From JANXQG01 sp963709175 (GTDB taxonomy: Bacteria; Planctomycetota; Planctomycetia; Pirellulales; Thermoguttaceae), in the NCBI GenBank assembly GCA_963709175.1, contig CAVPVK010000007.1, forward strand, positions 1,302,001-1,366,000: a stretch of DNA of 64,000 nt, read 5' to 3'. The notes beneath the pieces were generated by a model, which had not been told where the DNA came from, did not search any database, and was given only the letters and a program-made list of their open reading frames with translations. Both the position numbers and the translations under genes were made by a program. Of this stretch, positions 27,554 to 38,500 are shown piece by piece. Positions within the stretch are counted from its first letter, which is position 1. Each line of letters begins with the position of its first letter.

Positions 27554-29383
27554 CTAGTCGAGTTGGAATTGGGCGAGGTAATCCTCCGGGCGATGCTCCC
27601 TGCCCCGAGGTTGCTCCTCTTTCAGCAGCACGAACTTCTCCAGCACCAGTACGTCCATGTCCGTGGCCATGAAGCAGCGGTAGGCATCCTCCGGGGAACA
27701 AACGATCGGCTCGCCGCGGACGTTGAAACTGGTGTTGATCAGCAGCGGGCAACCTGTCGCAGCTTCAAAGGCCTTCAAAAGCTTGTGAAATCGGCCGTGC
27801 CGGACGGGGTCTACGGTCTGGACGCGGGCGGAATAGTCCACGTGGGTAATTGCCGGCACCACGGATCGCAGCTGCTTGAGCTTATCCAGCCCGCGCACGG
27901 CGCCGTCGCAAGAACAGCGCTTGTCGTCGCGCACGCCAACCGTCAAAAGCATGTACGGGCTTTCCTGGTCGCCACGGATCTCGAAGAATTCGCTGGCGCG
28001 ATCGGCCAGCACGACCGGGGCAAAGGGGCGAAACGACTCGCGGAACTTGATCTTGAGATTCATCACCGACTGCATGCGGCTGCTGCGGGCGTCGCCCAGA
28101 ATGCTGCGCGATCCCAAAGCCCGGGGGCCGAACTCAACGCGGCCGTGCAACCAGCCGATTACCTTCTCGGCCGCAATGAGGTCGGCCACGCGGCGGCAGA
28201 GTTCGTCCTCATCCGCATAAAAGCGGTATTTCGTCCCGCTGGACTGAAGAAACGCCAAGATCTCCTCGTCAGAGAATTGGGGACCGAGAAGCGAGCCCTG
28301 CTGACTGTCGGGCTCTTGGGGCTCGCGTCCATTCCCCAGAAGCTGGTGCCAGATGAACAGGGCCGTCCCCAGTGCGCCGCCGGCGTCTCCCGAGGCGGGC
28401 TGGATCCATATCTGCTCGAACGGTCCTTCGCGGAGCATGCGGCCGTTGGCGACGCAATTCAGCGCAACGCCGCCGGCCAGGCACAGTGCCTTCAACTTGG
28501 TTCGTTCATGCACGTGCCGCGCGGCACGCAGCATGGCATCTTCCGTGACGCGCTGGATCGAAGCCGCGATGTCCATTTCGCGCTGCCCGATCGGCGCTTC
28601 CGGCTTGCGCGGAGGACCGCCGAACAAGCGGTCGAATTTCGGCGAAGTCATCGTCAACCCCTGGCAGTAGTTGAAGTACGACAAATCCAGGCGGAATGAG
28701 CCGTCCGCTTTGAGGTCGATCAGCTTCTCGCGGAGGAGCGTCTCGTAGCGTGGCTCGCCGTACGGGGCGAGGCCCATTAACTTGTATTCTCCGGAGTTGA
28801 CGCGGAATCCGCAAAAATACGTAAAGGCGGAATACAGCAAACCCAGGGAATGCGGGAAGCGGATTTCCTGGCTGAGGGCGATGCGATTGCCCTGGCCGGT
28901 CCCCCAACTCGCGGTAGCCCACTCGCCCACGCCGTCCATCGTCAGGATAGCCGCCGCGGAAAACGGCGAGGGAAAAAAGGCGCTGGCGGCATGCGATTCG
29001 TGATGCTCGGTGAACACGAAGCGCTTGCGGTAGCGGCCGCTCAATCCCTTCCGCATCTCTCGCGGCAGGTAGAGTTTTTCCCGCAACCACAGCGGCATTG
29101 CCGCGAGGAACGAGCGAAATCCCGCCGGCGCGAAGCTAAGGTACGTTTCCAGCAATCGCTCGAACTTCAACAACGGCTTGTCGTAAAAACCGACGTAGTC
29201 CAAGTCGCCCGGATCGAGACCGGCCGCACTGAGGCAATACTGCACCGCATGGACGGGAAATGCGGAGTCGTGTTTTTTGCGCGTAAACCGCTCTTCCTGA
29301 GCCGCAGCAACTATCTTGCCGTCCACCACCAACGCGGCAGCCGAGTCATGGTAGTAGGCGGAAATGCCGAGAATTGCTGTCAT
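27554..29383 (-). CDS. Carbamoyltransferase (NodU/CmcH family)
   Basis: A 609-residue cytoplasmic enzyme of full family length. The N-terminal Kae1-like domain (about 1-350) starts ILGISAYYHDSAAALVVDGK and has the metal site EHHESHAASAFFPSPF and then GVGEWATAS and SGEYKLMGLAPYGEP. The C-terminal domain (about 380-600) has EFGPRALGSRSILGDARS, KFRESFRPFAPVVL and LLINTSFNVRGEP. The family moves a carbamoyl group from carbamoyl phosphate, through carbamoyl-AMP, to a hydroxyl of a sugar or small molecule. The acceptor here is unknown. It leads the run carbamoyltransferase - SxtJ - DUF5989 - SGNH/TPR, whose conserved order in many phyla suggests one pathway. Confidence 0.93.
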   Translation of the reverse strand: MTAILGISAYYHDSAAALVVDGKIVAAAQEERFTRKKHDSAFPVHAVQYCLSAAGLDPGDLDYVGFYDKPLLKFERLLETYLSFAPAGFRSFLAAMPLWLREKLYLPREMRKGLSGRYRKRFVFTEHHESHAASAFFPSPFSAAAILTMDGVGEWATASWGTGQGNRIALSQEIRFPHSLGLLYSAFTYFCGFRVNSGEYKLMGLAPYGEPRYETLLREKLIDLKADGSFRLDLSYFNYCQGLTMTSPKFDRLFGGPPRKPEAPIGQREMDIAASIQRVTEDAMLRAARHVHERTKLKALCLAGGVALNCVANGRMLREGPFEQIWIQPASGDAGGALGTALFIWHQLLGNGREPQEPDSQQGSLLGPQFSDEEILAFLQSSGTKYRFYADEDELCRRVADLIAAEKVIGWLHGRVEFGPRALGSRSILGDARSSRMQSVMNLKIKFRESFRPFAPVVLADRASEFFEIRGDQESPYMLLTVGVRDDKRCSCDGAVRGLDKLKQLRSVVPAITHVDYSARVQTVDPVRHGRFHKLLKAFEAATGCPLLINTSFNVRGEPIVCSPEDAYRCFMATDMDVLVLEKFVLLKEEQPRGREHRPEDYLAQFQLD

Positions 29384-29624
29384 GCGGAACGACTTTTCCT
29401 GTCAGGCATGAGAGAGGCGGCGCCGATTTGGAGACTATGGCTATTCCCCAGACCGCCCAGCCGGCAACGAACTGACCTTGCCAAGCTTTCCGATGAGAAC
29501 CATTGCAAGAGGCGAGCCACGGTCAGTTGTACCGCAGCCGGTCTTGGGGCTCTTGGATGGGTTCTAAGCCGCGCGGCTGACCGCCGGCATCCTAAGTCCA
29601 GCATTCAGCGATACTTAAGTTTAG

Positions 29625-29698
29625 TGGGCGCACCAAGATTCGAACTTGGGACCTCGTCCTTATCAGGGACGCGCTCTAACCAACTGAGCTATGCGCCC
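29625..29698 (-). tRNA. tRNA-Ile (GAT anticodon)
   Basis: A 74-base cloverleaf read on the minus strand. Acceptor GGGCGCA pairs with TGCGCCC, followed by discriminator A. The D arm is GCTCAGTTGGTTAGAGC; the anticodon stem CGTCC/GGACG holds loop CTGATAA with anticodon GAT; the T arm is CCAAG-TTCGAAT-CTTGG. CCA is not encoded. No rRNA or tRNA-Ala is next to it, so it is not within an rRNA operon here. Confidence 0.97.
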
Positions 29699-30139
29699 GC
29701 GACATCGTAAGTTATTGATTCCGTTCGACTTCCGTCACTCGCCGTAATGCGCTGAAAGTCGCCGTTTCGCACGTGCCGCCGGTTCTGACGCTTGGACCGG
29801 GTGCCTCGCTGCTCCCCAACTGCCGCTTCGCGACAGGCGACCTGACGATGTCTGCATTAAGAGATTCTACCACATTTCCTCGGGTCGCCAAGCCCGCCAA
29901 GGGAATGCCAATAAAGTTCCGATGGAGTGCACCGGAGGGGCAGAGACAAGAAGATCAGCCATGCGCGCACCGCTCGCTTGGCGACAATTGCCTTCCACCA
30001 ACCTCGCCGGGGAATGAGGCCGAGGAGGCGTCTGGGACTGGCCCCTGGCGGGGCTGAAAACGGCCGACTTAGTCCCTGCTCAGAGGCGCTTAGGTATGGG
30101 AAAAGCTGAAATCTGCATGGGATCGGCAAGCCCTGGCGA
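29699..30139. other. 441-bp gap without a supported gene
   Basis: Several short open frames overlap on both strands, none with family features. The stretch separates tRNA-Ile from the Ser-rich gene, both on the minus strand. Confidence 0.45.
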
Positions 30140-31159
30140 CTACCACTCCCGGATAAAAAGCAACCAGACGGCCGCCCCCAGCAGCGCAGCCCCAGTCAGG
30201 GTCCAAGCAGCGACAGACGCGACCGAGGGACCGTGGCTTCGGGCGGAAACGACGAAGTCTTTCGCATACATCAGGTCGGGGTCGTTGGCCATCGCCGGCA
30301 GGACATAATTGGGGTCCGGTTGGGTACCTTGTGCTTCCAACTGCTGCACGCGGGCGGCCAGCGCCCCGTCGTGCGCCAACAGATCTTGATAGCGATAATC
30401 GTCGATACTGTCGCGGTGATGATAGACCCACGCCGCGCGATCCATCGCACTAACCGCGGACGAAAGCAAGTAAGCGTTCAGGAAGGGAGACCAATAGTCG
30501 TTGTAATACGTTGGGCGGGAGTTGCCGTAGAAGATTACCGCGCGATGGTCGTAGTTCTGGTACCGCGGTTCATCCACGGTGCGGATGCGATCTGCTTTGA
30601 CGCGATCGGCAGGGGTATAAGTCCTTATCGTCCCCGTAGGCGTGCTGTATTGCTTGTTAAAGGCGATCCGACTGTCTTCGCTTCTTCCCGCGGCGGTCAA
30701 GCCCGAGTTGAAACTCCCTTGCGGCGCCGCGGCCGATTTGCCGAAAAACGAATTGCCGCCCGCGGACGAATAGGACCTGGCGACGCGGCTGGGACCATTA
30801 CCGCCCGATGCCGGAGCGCCGCCCGTCGAGGGATTGGAAAAGGACTTGCGACTGCCGCCCGACGGCGGCGACGCGGAGTAGGACCTCGCGGCCGGGCGAG
30901 GCGACGTAGCGCTAAAGGAATGGGACGTGCCCGGGAGCGAACTGGAGTATGACTTGGGACTGCTTCCCGCCGACGAATAGGAATGACTGCTGGTGGCATA
31001 CGACTTGCCAAAGCTCGTAAAGCGGCCGCTGGAGGACGATGAGTGTCCAAAGGAAGATCCGCCTCCGGAGGAGTAGCTCCGGCCGCTGCTCCGGGCGAAA
31101 ACCTCTCCCGGAATCAACAACACGAGCAAGACAATGGCGAGGACTTTCTTCGTCGGCAT
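30140..31159 (-). CDS. Ser/Gly-rich secreted protein with C-terminal membrane helix
   Basis: A 339-residue protein. It has a signal peptide (MPTKKVLAIVLLVLLIPGEVFA), a low-complexity Ser/Gly/Tyr-rich segment (about 23-155, repeats like RSYSSGGGSSFG and SKSYSS), and a folded part from about 170 with AVIFYGNSRPTYYNDYWSPFL and AAWVYHHRDSIDDYRYQDLL. A short coiled-coil-like stretch follows (LAARVQQLEAQG), then the conserved-looking PNYVLPAMANDPDLMYAKDFV and a last helix (SVAAWTLTGAALLGAAVWLLF). I know similar proteins only as hypothetical ones. The build suggests an envelope protein with a disordered periplasmic stalk. No clear Shine-Dalgarno precedes the ATG. Confidence 0.75.
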   Translation of the reverse strand: MPTKKVLAIVLLVLLIPGEVFARSSGRSYSSGGGSSFGHSSSSSGRFTSFGKSYATSSHSYSSAGSSPKSYSSSLPGTSHSFSATSPRPAARSYSASPPSGGSRKSFSNPSTGGAPASGGNGPSRVARSYSSAGGNSFFGKSAAAPQGSFNSGLTAAGRSEDSRIAFNKQYSTPTGTIRTYTPADRVKADRIRTVDEPRYQNYDHRAVIFYGNSRPTYYNDYWSPFLNAYLLSSAVSAMDRAAWVYHHRDSIDDYRYQDLLAHDGALAARVQQLEAQGTQPDPNYVLPAMANDPDLMYAKDFVVSARSHGPSVASVAAWTLTGAALLGAAVWLLFIREW

Positions 31160-31279
31160 GGCAGTTTATCGGCACAGCGGCGAGATAGGCGTCTTTTCTA
31201 CAGCTACCAGCCTAGCACGCGACGACAAGGTGCACAATGGAGCGCATGCCGCGGTTTCAAGTGATCCACTTCGTGCCGG

Positions 31280-31526
31280 GCTAAGCATTTGGGAAGAAAT
31301 AACTTCCCGATTCAATGCCACCGGCGGGTACCCTCTGGGTACGGTGGAGCATCACGCTCGTTGCTACACACAGGACGCGCCCATTTTTTCGCTCCCCGCG
31401 TCCCCCGCGACGGCGTGCCGTCGCGGGGGACCGGGGAGCGACGCGGTGTGTAGCAACGAGCGTAAATATCCACTGGACAAGCCAGTGGCATTAAATGCGG
31501 AAGTTATTTCAAACCGTAGCTAAGCA
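31280..31526. repeat. Nested palindromic element (MITE-like)
   Basis: Outer inverted arms lie at 31296-31321 and 31485-31510 (GAAATAACTTCC...AATGCCAC against GTGGCATT...GGAAGTTATTTC). Inside are arms ACGCTCGTTGCTACACAC (about 31353-31370) and GTGTGTAGCAACGAGCGT (about 31446-31463), and innermost a GC-rich hairpin (GCTCCCCGCGTCCCCCGCGACGG and its complement). A small hairpin CCACTGG-ACAAG-CCAGTGG is at 31470-31488. The 8-base direct repeat GCTAAGCA flanks the whole at 31280-31287 and 31519-31526 and could be a target duplication. No transposase is inside. GTAG near the right end recalls REP elements served by RAYT enzymes; that link is inference. Confidence 0.75.
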
Positions 31527-32459
31527 CTGTGTAATTCCATTGGGGACAGGCGGCAGGGCGGATGATGCGAATGGCGTTGAACTCGGTATTGCTGACTCGC
31601 TGACCGGTTGAGCAGGTTCGCTCGAGTAAACTACTCTATTCGGCTATGTGCGAATCACAACGTTCTGCGCCGGGCTGACTCACAACGAAAACTCGATAGC
31701 TCTCAAAACCATGCAGGCAAACGACTTGCGCCGACGGGACGCGAAATTTCGCAGTGACACATGTCCACAACAAAAGGCCTCGGCAGGCCGCAAGCTGTCG
31801 TCGTAAGTACTTATGCATATGCAGATTACATCGGACGGCCAGTGCCGTGTTTCGGCCCGTCGCCGTTGTGACGCGAATCGTCGACGCGGCACCAGAGGCG
31901 TCGTCGCAACGCCCTGTGGACGAAGGGCTTGCGCGTGACCGGCCGGCTGACCACAACGGCCTCCCGCTAGCGCGACGAATACATACCCCTGGAGGACTGA
32001 ATCGCCACTTCTCTCCCCTGCCGCTTCATGCTTATCCTTCATCCCGCGGGACCCCAGGGCATAACAGTTTCTCCCTTACCGGTCGACCGGCGGGACAAGG
32101 GTTTCTGATTGGCCCAGAGGCGCATCGGCGCACCTCGGGCCTTGCGCCCCCGGCGGGCTCCCACCGGACCGGGGGCGGTTACCTAGATCCAGATTGTCAA
32201 GGAACGACCGACCGTGCCGCGACACGGTTCGCGGCGATGGCCCCGGTTATCGAGAATAACCAGAATTATCTATATCCACATTACGTTTCCGCGGCGGAGG
32301 AATTCAAAGCGATCGTCGCAAGCACAAACTGGATTGGAAGTTTCCCGCTCAGAGCCAGGATGCGACGAGAACGGCCAAGAGCATGCTTTAGTACGGGCAG
32401 CCGGAGCGTTACCAATGACCGTTCGTCCTTCGGCTCCGCCCGCCGCCCGCCGCCCGCCG
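31527..32459. other. Non-coding stretch with strong hairpins
   Basis: No gene is supported; open frames here lack family features. Two adjacent hairpins stand out: 32111-32141 (GGCCCAGAGGCGC, loop ATCG, GCGCACCTCGGGCC) and 32147-32175 (CCCCCGG ... CCGGGGG). They lie about 370-430 bases beyond the stop of the giant gene in its direction of transcription. They may end its transcript, or belong to a structured RNA or a decayed mobile element. A (CGCCCGC)-type GC-rich run precedes 32460. Confidence 0.45.
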
Positions 32460-32460
32460 C

Positions 32461-32549
32461 CAAATGGACGTAAACGCCCATCAGGTTTGCCTTGGAGCAA
32501 ACTGCTTCAAGCAGCTCGATCCGCCCTTGGCAACTTTTACGCGGGCTAG
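32461..32549. repeat. Dispersed ~90-bp repeat, copy A
   Basis: This copy and 61545-61633 are about 88% identical by eye. Shared blocks include CGTAAACGCCCATCAGGTTT, ACTGCTTCAAG, GATCCGC and CTTGGCAACTTTT. Copy A touches the stop codon of the giant gene (32546-32548). Confidence 0.8.
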
Positions 32550-35500
32550 GCGAAGTTCGCCAACACGCGATCGAGGGCGAGGTGCCCCAGCGTGGTTTTG
32601 GCGCTGATCTTGTCGAAAACGGGGCCCTCGCCTTCGGCCGGGAGCATGCCAAAGGCAAGCTTGCTCATATCCTGGCTGCTTGACGCAGGGATCGATACCG
32701 GCGCGATGCCGTTTGAAGCGGCAAGCCCGGCAAAGAGCAGGTCGCGGCTGTCCAGCGCGCCCTGGACACTTCCGCCGGCCACAATAGCAGTCCCTGAAAC
32801 GGGAGGCGCGTCCACAGTGATTGCTGCCACAAAGCCCGCGGCCGGCGGCAGGGCAACCATTGCGGCGGCGTCTCGTTTCGCCGCATCGCCCGGCGAGGCC
32901 GCGGGCACGCTTCCGAGTCCTTTCCCATGCGTCACAGCGGCCCGCGAAGAGCCCGGCACGCCGATCGTCAGCGCGCTGAAGACGTTCATCACGTTCTCCG
33001 TGCTCGCGGTGGCGGTGCCTGGCAAGGCGGATTCCGTCAAGGCGGCCGCCGTGGCCGGTGCGACTTGCCCCGCCGCCGGGAAGTTGCCGGCGATCAGGTC
33101 CGGCACCAAGAGATTGGCCACGGGAGTGCCCAGCCCGGTCACCAGGTTGTAGCCGGCCGCGGCCGAGTAGCCGTTGCTGCCGCTGGTGATGGCGTGGTAG
33201 TCGTTCTGCGAGAGGCTGTAAACGGATTGCTGGGTCTGGGTGGGGCTGGCGCTGTTCAGCGCCGCCTGCCCGGCGGCCGCGCGGCCCTGGTCCACCAGGG
33301 CGATCAGGCCGGCCCAGGCGGGGGCCGAAAGGCTCGTGCCGCCCACCACCTCCCAGGGGTCGCTGGAGTCGAGATTATACGTGTCGGCGATCCAGACCCC
33401 CGTGGCCGGATCGGCTACGAAGGAAACGTCGGGCGTGGTGCGGCTGCCGGTGGACTGCACGCCTTCCTGGTATGCCGGCTCGGATTCGAATTGGCTCAGT
33501 CCGCCGCCGGAGCCGATGAACTCGCCGGCCGAGCTGGACAGATAGCCCCAGCCTGTCTCGCTGTTGTAGGAATTGTCGGCGTTGAGCGAGAGGCTCGTGC
33601 CGCCGACGGCCAGCACGTTGGGCGAGAAGGCCGGATAGACCGGATCGGCGGCGCCATAGTCGCCGGTGCTGGCCACGAAGGTCACGCCGGGCACGTCGAA
33701 GGTCTGGTCGTAGGCCGCCTCCTGGGCGGCGGAGACGCCCTGGCCTTCGGCGAAGCCCCAACTCATGGACACCGTGGACACGCCCGGCTGGCTGGCCGCC
33801 GTGGCCGCCGCGGTCATCAGGTCCGAAAGCGATTGGCTGTTGGCCTCGACGAGGATGATCTTGGCCCCTGGGGCGATAGCGTGGGTCCACTCCACGTCCA
33901 TGGATTCTTCGACTTCCCAATTGTCGTTGCCCTGGCCCGCCGGATCGGTCGCCGGCAGCGACGTCGCCTGGCCGTTCTGGTTGAGCACCGTGAGGAACGA
34001 CGTGGCCGGGCCGTATTGCTGGTAGAGCGTCGGGCCGGAACTCGTCAGGCCGAACTGGCCGTCGAACGCATCTAGGGCCTGGTAGATCTGCGGGTCATCG
34101 TAGGCATCGACGATGGCGATCGTCTGGCCCGTGCCGTCAAGCGAGAGGTTGTTGATGCCGTAGGCGGTGCGGATTTGTGCCGGGCTGAAGGCAGTTCCGC
34201 TATCGCTTGCGGTCAACTGGGCGATGGCGTTGCCGCTGATCGAGAGGGTATCGACGATGAGCGTATCGACCAGATTGGCATTGCCGCTGAGGACCAGTTC
34301 CGCGGCGGGGGCGTCGACCGTGCCCGCCAGGCCGGCCATGGCGTTGCCGCTCAGGGAGAGGGCCTTGCTGTTGGCGCTGGGCTGATAGATCAGGATCCCG
34401 GCGTCCGGTCCGGTAGTGGGGGCGCTGAGGCTGACCGTGCCGTTGCCGCTCAGGCTGATGCTGCCGGCAGTGCTGCCGCTCGTGGTATTGTCGATGAGCA
34501 CGCTGGTTCCGCTGAGACCGGCGTTGCCGCTGACCGAGAAACCGCCGCCTTCGATGATGTAGGTGACGCCCGATCCGCTTAAGGTGGCGTTGCCGCTCAG
34601 CGTGATGCCACCGGTGCCGATGACATAAACGCCCGGATTGAGCGTCAGTTTGGCATTGCCTGAGACGTTGATCTGGCTATAAAGCCCCTGACTGATCGTC
34701 GCCGTGGAGTTGCCGCTCAGGGTCTCTGAGACGGGCGATCCGCTGTAGCTCGGGGTCGTGGGAGCGGGCAAGTTCGCCAACGGGTTGCCGGTCGTCGCGG
34801 GCGTCCCGGTCTTGGTGACCTTGGCATTGCCGCTCTTGCTGACCCCGCCCACGACCTGCACGCTGGCGGCGGTGACCTTGGCATTGCCGCTGGCCTCGAC
34901 GGCGGCGGACGAATCGGAATCGACGGCCACGTTGCCCGTGGTGTCGATCTCGGCATTTCCCGAAAGTGAAAGCGCCCCGCCGGCCGTCGGATCGAGGATA
35001 TAGATTGAGCCGGTGGCGATCGATACTTTGATCGTCACGCTGTCCGAGGCGGTGGTGTAGTCGGTGGAATCGGTCGGCGTGAACGTGACCGACAGGGTCT
35101 GCGTGCCCGCCGGCAGCACAGTACCCGCGGCTGGCGAATAGACGAAGGTCCCTGGCACGCTGGCGGTGGCATCGAGCTGCGTGCTGCTCAGGGCAGCGCC
35201 ATACATGATGTTCGCTGGCGTAGCCCAAGTAATCGTCGGTGTGGCCTGTTTCACCAAAAGCTGCACGCTGCCGGTCGTCGTGGCGTAGTCGGTGGTATCG
35301 GTGGGCGTGAAGGTCACCGACAGGGTCTGCGTACCGGCCTTGAGGACGGTGCCGGCAGCCGGCGAATAGGCGAAGGTCCCCGCAACGCTGGCGGTGGCGT
35401 CGAGCTGCGTGCTGCTCAGGTAGGTGCCGTAGGTGATACTCGTCGGCGTAGTCCAAGTGATCGTTGGCGTGGCCTGCTTGACGATAAGCTGGACAGTGTC

Positions 35501-38500
35501 CGTGGTTGTGGTGTAGTCGGTGGTGTCGCTGGGGGTAAAGATCACCGAAAGGGTCTGTGTGCCGGCCTTGAGGACAGTGCCGGCAGCCGGCGAATAGGCG
35601 AAGGTCCCCGCAACGCCGGCGGTGGCGTCGAGCTGCGTGCTGCTCAGGGCGGTGCCGTAGGTGATACTCGTCGGCGTAGTCCAAGTGATCGTTGGCGTGG
35701 CCTGCTTGACGATAAGCTGGACAGTGTCCGTGGTTGTGGTGTAGTCGGTGGTGTCGCTGGGGGTAAAGATCACCGAAAGGGTCTGTGTGCCGGCCTTGAG
35801 GACAGTGCCAGCGGCCGGGGAGTATGCGAACGTCCCCGCCACGTTGGCCGTGGCATCCAGTTGGGTGCCGCTCAAGGCCGTGCCGTAGGTGATGCTCGCC
35901 GGGCTGGACCAGGTGATGACCGGTGTGGCCTTGTTCACCGTTACCTCCACCGTCGTGCTAGCGGTGGTGTAGTCGGTCGTGCTGCCGGGCGTGAAGGTCA
36001 CGTTCTCCGTGTACGCCGTGCTGCTGGCGTTGAGCACCGCGCCCGCCGCCGTGGTATAGGTAAACGTGCCCGGAACGCTAACCTGGCTGCCGCCCACCGT
36101 CCAGGACGCCGCCCCGGTGAGTTGGCTGTTGGCCAAGGCCGTGCCGTAGGTCAGCGTCACCGGATTCACCGTGACATTCGCTGGCGTGGCCTTGTTCACC
36201 GTTACTTCTACGGTCGTGCTGGCCGTGGTGTAGTCGGTCGTATCATTGGGCGAAAAGGTCACGTTCTCCGTGTAGGCGGTGCTGCTGGCGCTAAGGACGG
36301 TGCCCGCCGCAGAGGTATAGATAAATGTGCCCGGAACGCTAACTTGGCTGCCGCCCACCGTCCAAGTCGCCGTGCCGCTGAGTTGGCTATTGGCCAAGGC
36401 CATGCCGTAGGTCAGCGTCACGGGATTGACCCTGACATTCGTCGGCGTGGCTTGGTTGATTGCCACCGCTGCGCCGCCGTTGCTTGCGCTGCCGAGATAA
36501 TTGGCATCGCCCATGTAGGTGGCGGTGATCGTGTGATCGCCGATCGCCAGCGAGGAGGTACTGAACGTGGCCGTGCCGCTCATCAACGGCGCGGCGCCCA
36601 GCGTCGTGCTGCCGTCGGCGAAGGTGAGCAACTCCCCATCGGGCGGCGCCGGGCTCACCGTGGCGGTGAACGTTACGTAGTTGCCGTAGACCGCCGAGGC
36701 GCTCGCCGCGGCCAGCGTGGTGCTCGTCGTCAGCGCGTTGACGACCTGCGTCACCGGCCCGAAATCCAAGTTGCCGCCGCTCCCCTGAAACACCGCAGTG
36801 ACCGTGTGCGTGCCCGCGGCAAGGTCCGCCGCCGGCAAAACAGCCTGGCCATTCTGGTTGATTGCTACCGCCTGGCCGTAACTGCTGCCATCAACATAGA
36901 ATTGCACCGTGCCCCCGCCGGAGACGCCCTGCACCGTGGCGGTGAACGTGACCGTCTGACCGTAGACCGATGGACCAGGTGCGCTGGTGAGCTCGGCGAA
37001 CACGGAGAGAACCGGGCTTCCGCCTCCTTCAGATGTGTTTCCGGAGAATGACACGGTCCCGCCGCCGGACGCCTGGATGAGGCTTGCCGCGCTGCCCGCG
37101 CTGGCGATGAACCTGTTGCCGCCCGGGACGGCCGAGGTACCCAGGTCGGCGCTCCCGCCGCTCACGTCAATGTCGGTCTCCGCGTCGCCCGTGCTCTGGA
37201 CGGTGTCGTCCTGGAGCGTGAGGCTGCCGCCGGTCTCGGAAATGACCGTCTGGGCGGTTCCCGTATTCTCGACGTCATCGTTGCTGAGCGTCACGTCGCC
37301 ACTATTGACGAGCACCGTTGGCGCCGCGGTGGGCGTGGTCAAAATGACGTTCTGGACTACGACGTTCCCCGAGCCGCCGACGGTGAGCGCCGGCGACCCG
37401 CCATAGATGGTCACGGCGTCGCCGCCGTCGACCACCGTGCCGTCGAGGTCGAGCGTCACGCCCGCCGGCGGAGCACAATACAAGTCCTGGTAGGCCCCGG
37501 GGGCCAAGGTCAACGTGACCGTGATCGGGGGGCTCTGGGAAGCAAGCGCGTTGACTGCCGCAACGGCGTTCAGCGCATCGCTTTCCGTATCGGCTTGCAG
37601 GGCCACGTTGGTCGTTGGGTTCGAGACCAGAATCGACGTGTCGACGGTATTGCCGGCGGCCGTGGCCTGGAAGTTGGGGTCACCGGAGTAACTGGCCTCA
37701 ATCGTGTCGTTGCCCACTTCCAGCAGCGAGGTGGTGAGCATGGCCATGCCGCTGGAGAGAGATGCAGTTCCCAGGTTAACTCCGTCGGTCGTATAGAAAT
37801 CGACCGTTCCGGCTGGCGTGCCGGCGCCGGGGGGCACCGCGGCTACCGTGGCCATCAATGTCACCGGCTGGCCAAACTGCGAAGAAGTGACGTTGGCGGT
37901 GACTTTCGTGGTCGTTGCGCCCAGGCCTTGCGTCGGTGAGGTCGTGGACGCTTGCACGGCGTAGGAGAACTCCGAAGTGCCCGTCGTGCCGTTGGTGGCC
38001 GTCGCGGTGATATACGGGTTGCTTACGGGAACATCCGTAACATTACTGAGGGCCTGGTTGAAGCACGCGTCGCCCGACAAATTGGTCGTCACAGTGATCT
38101 CGCCGAGGTAGCACTGACCCTGGCCGTAACCGGATGGACCGGGCGCCGGATTGGCGTAAAAGTCTAGGGTGTACTCCGTGTAAGGATTGCAGTTGTCGAG
38201 GGTTCCAACAACCTGCGTCGTCTGCGCCGTCTGGTCGAACTGTGCCGAGGTGATCGTGGGATAGGTCTGGAAGTTATTGGGCCCCGCGGTTGTTCCGACC
38301 AACGGGGAGACCTCGGTCGGCCCGCCCTCGGTATATTGCGTCGTGCCAAGGTTATAAGTGCCCCCCAAATCGATGCCGATGACGCCGTTTTGATAAATGG
38401 AATTCTGCTGGAATGTGTTTCCGGTGGAATAGTAACCGACGGGAAAGGCGTCGCCTGGCGGGGCGTAGATGGACGTGATGCCTGCCGTGAGATTGTAGGC

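Noticed and set aside
29712..29900. Small minus-strand frame (62 codons) upstream of tRNA-Ile
   Set aside because: It has no ribosome site, no family match I recognise, and overlaps other equally long chance frames.
31296..31510. Simple transcription terminator at the nested palindrome
   Set aside because: The structure is much larger than a terminator, has several nested arm pairs and flanking direct repeats, and has no T-run in the right place.
32927..34075. 382-codon plus-strand frame opposite the S53 domain
   Set aside because: Its Gly/Ala/Arg-rich composition is that of a complement; the S53 motifs on the minus strand settle the coding strand.
35040..36440. CRISPR-like regular repeats
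   Set aside because: The repeats have 228- and ~258-base periods, stay in one reading frame and code for Ig/MBG-like domains, so they are protein repeats.
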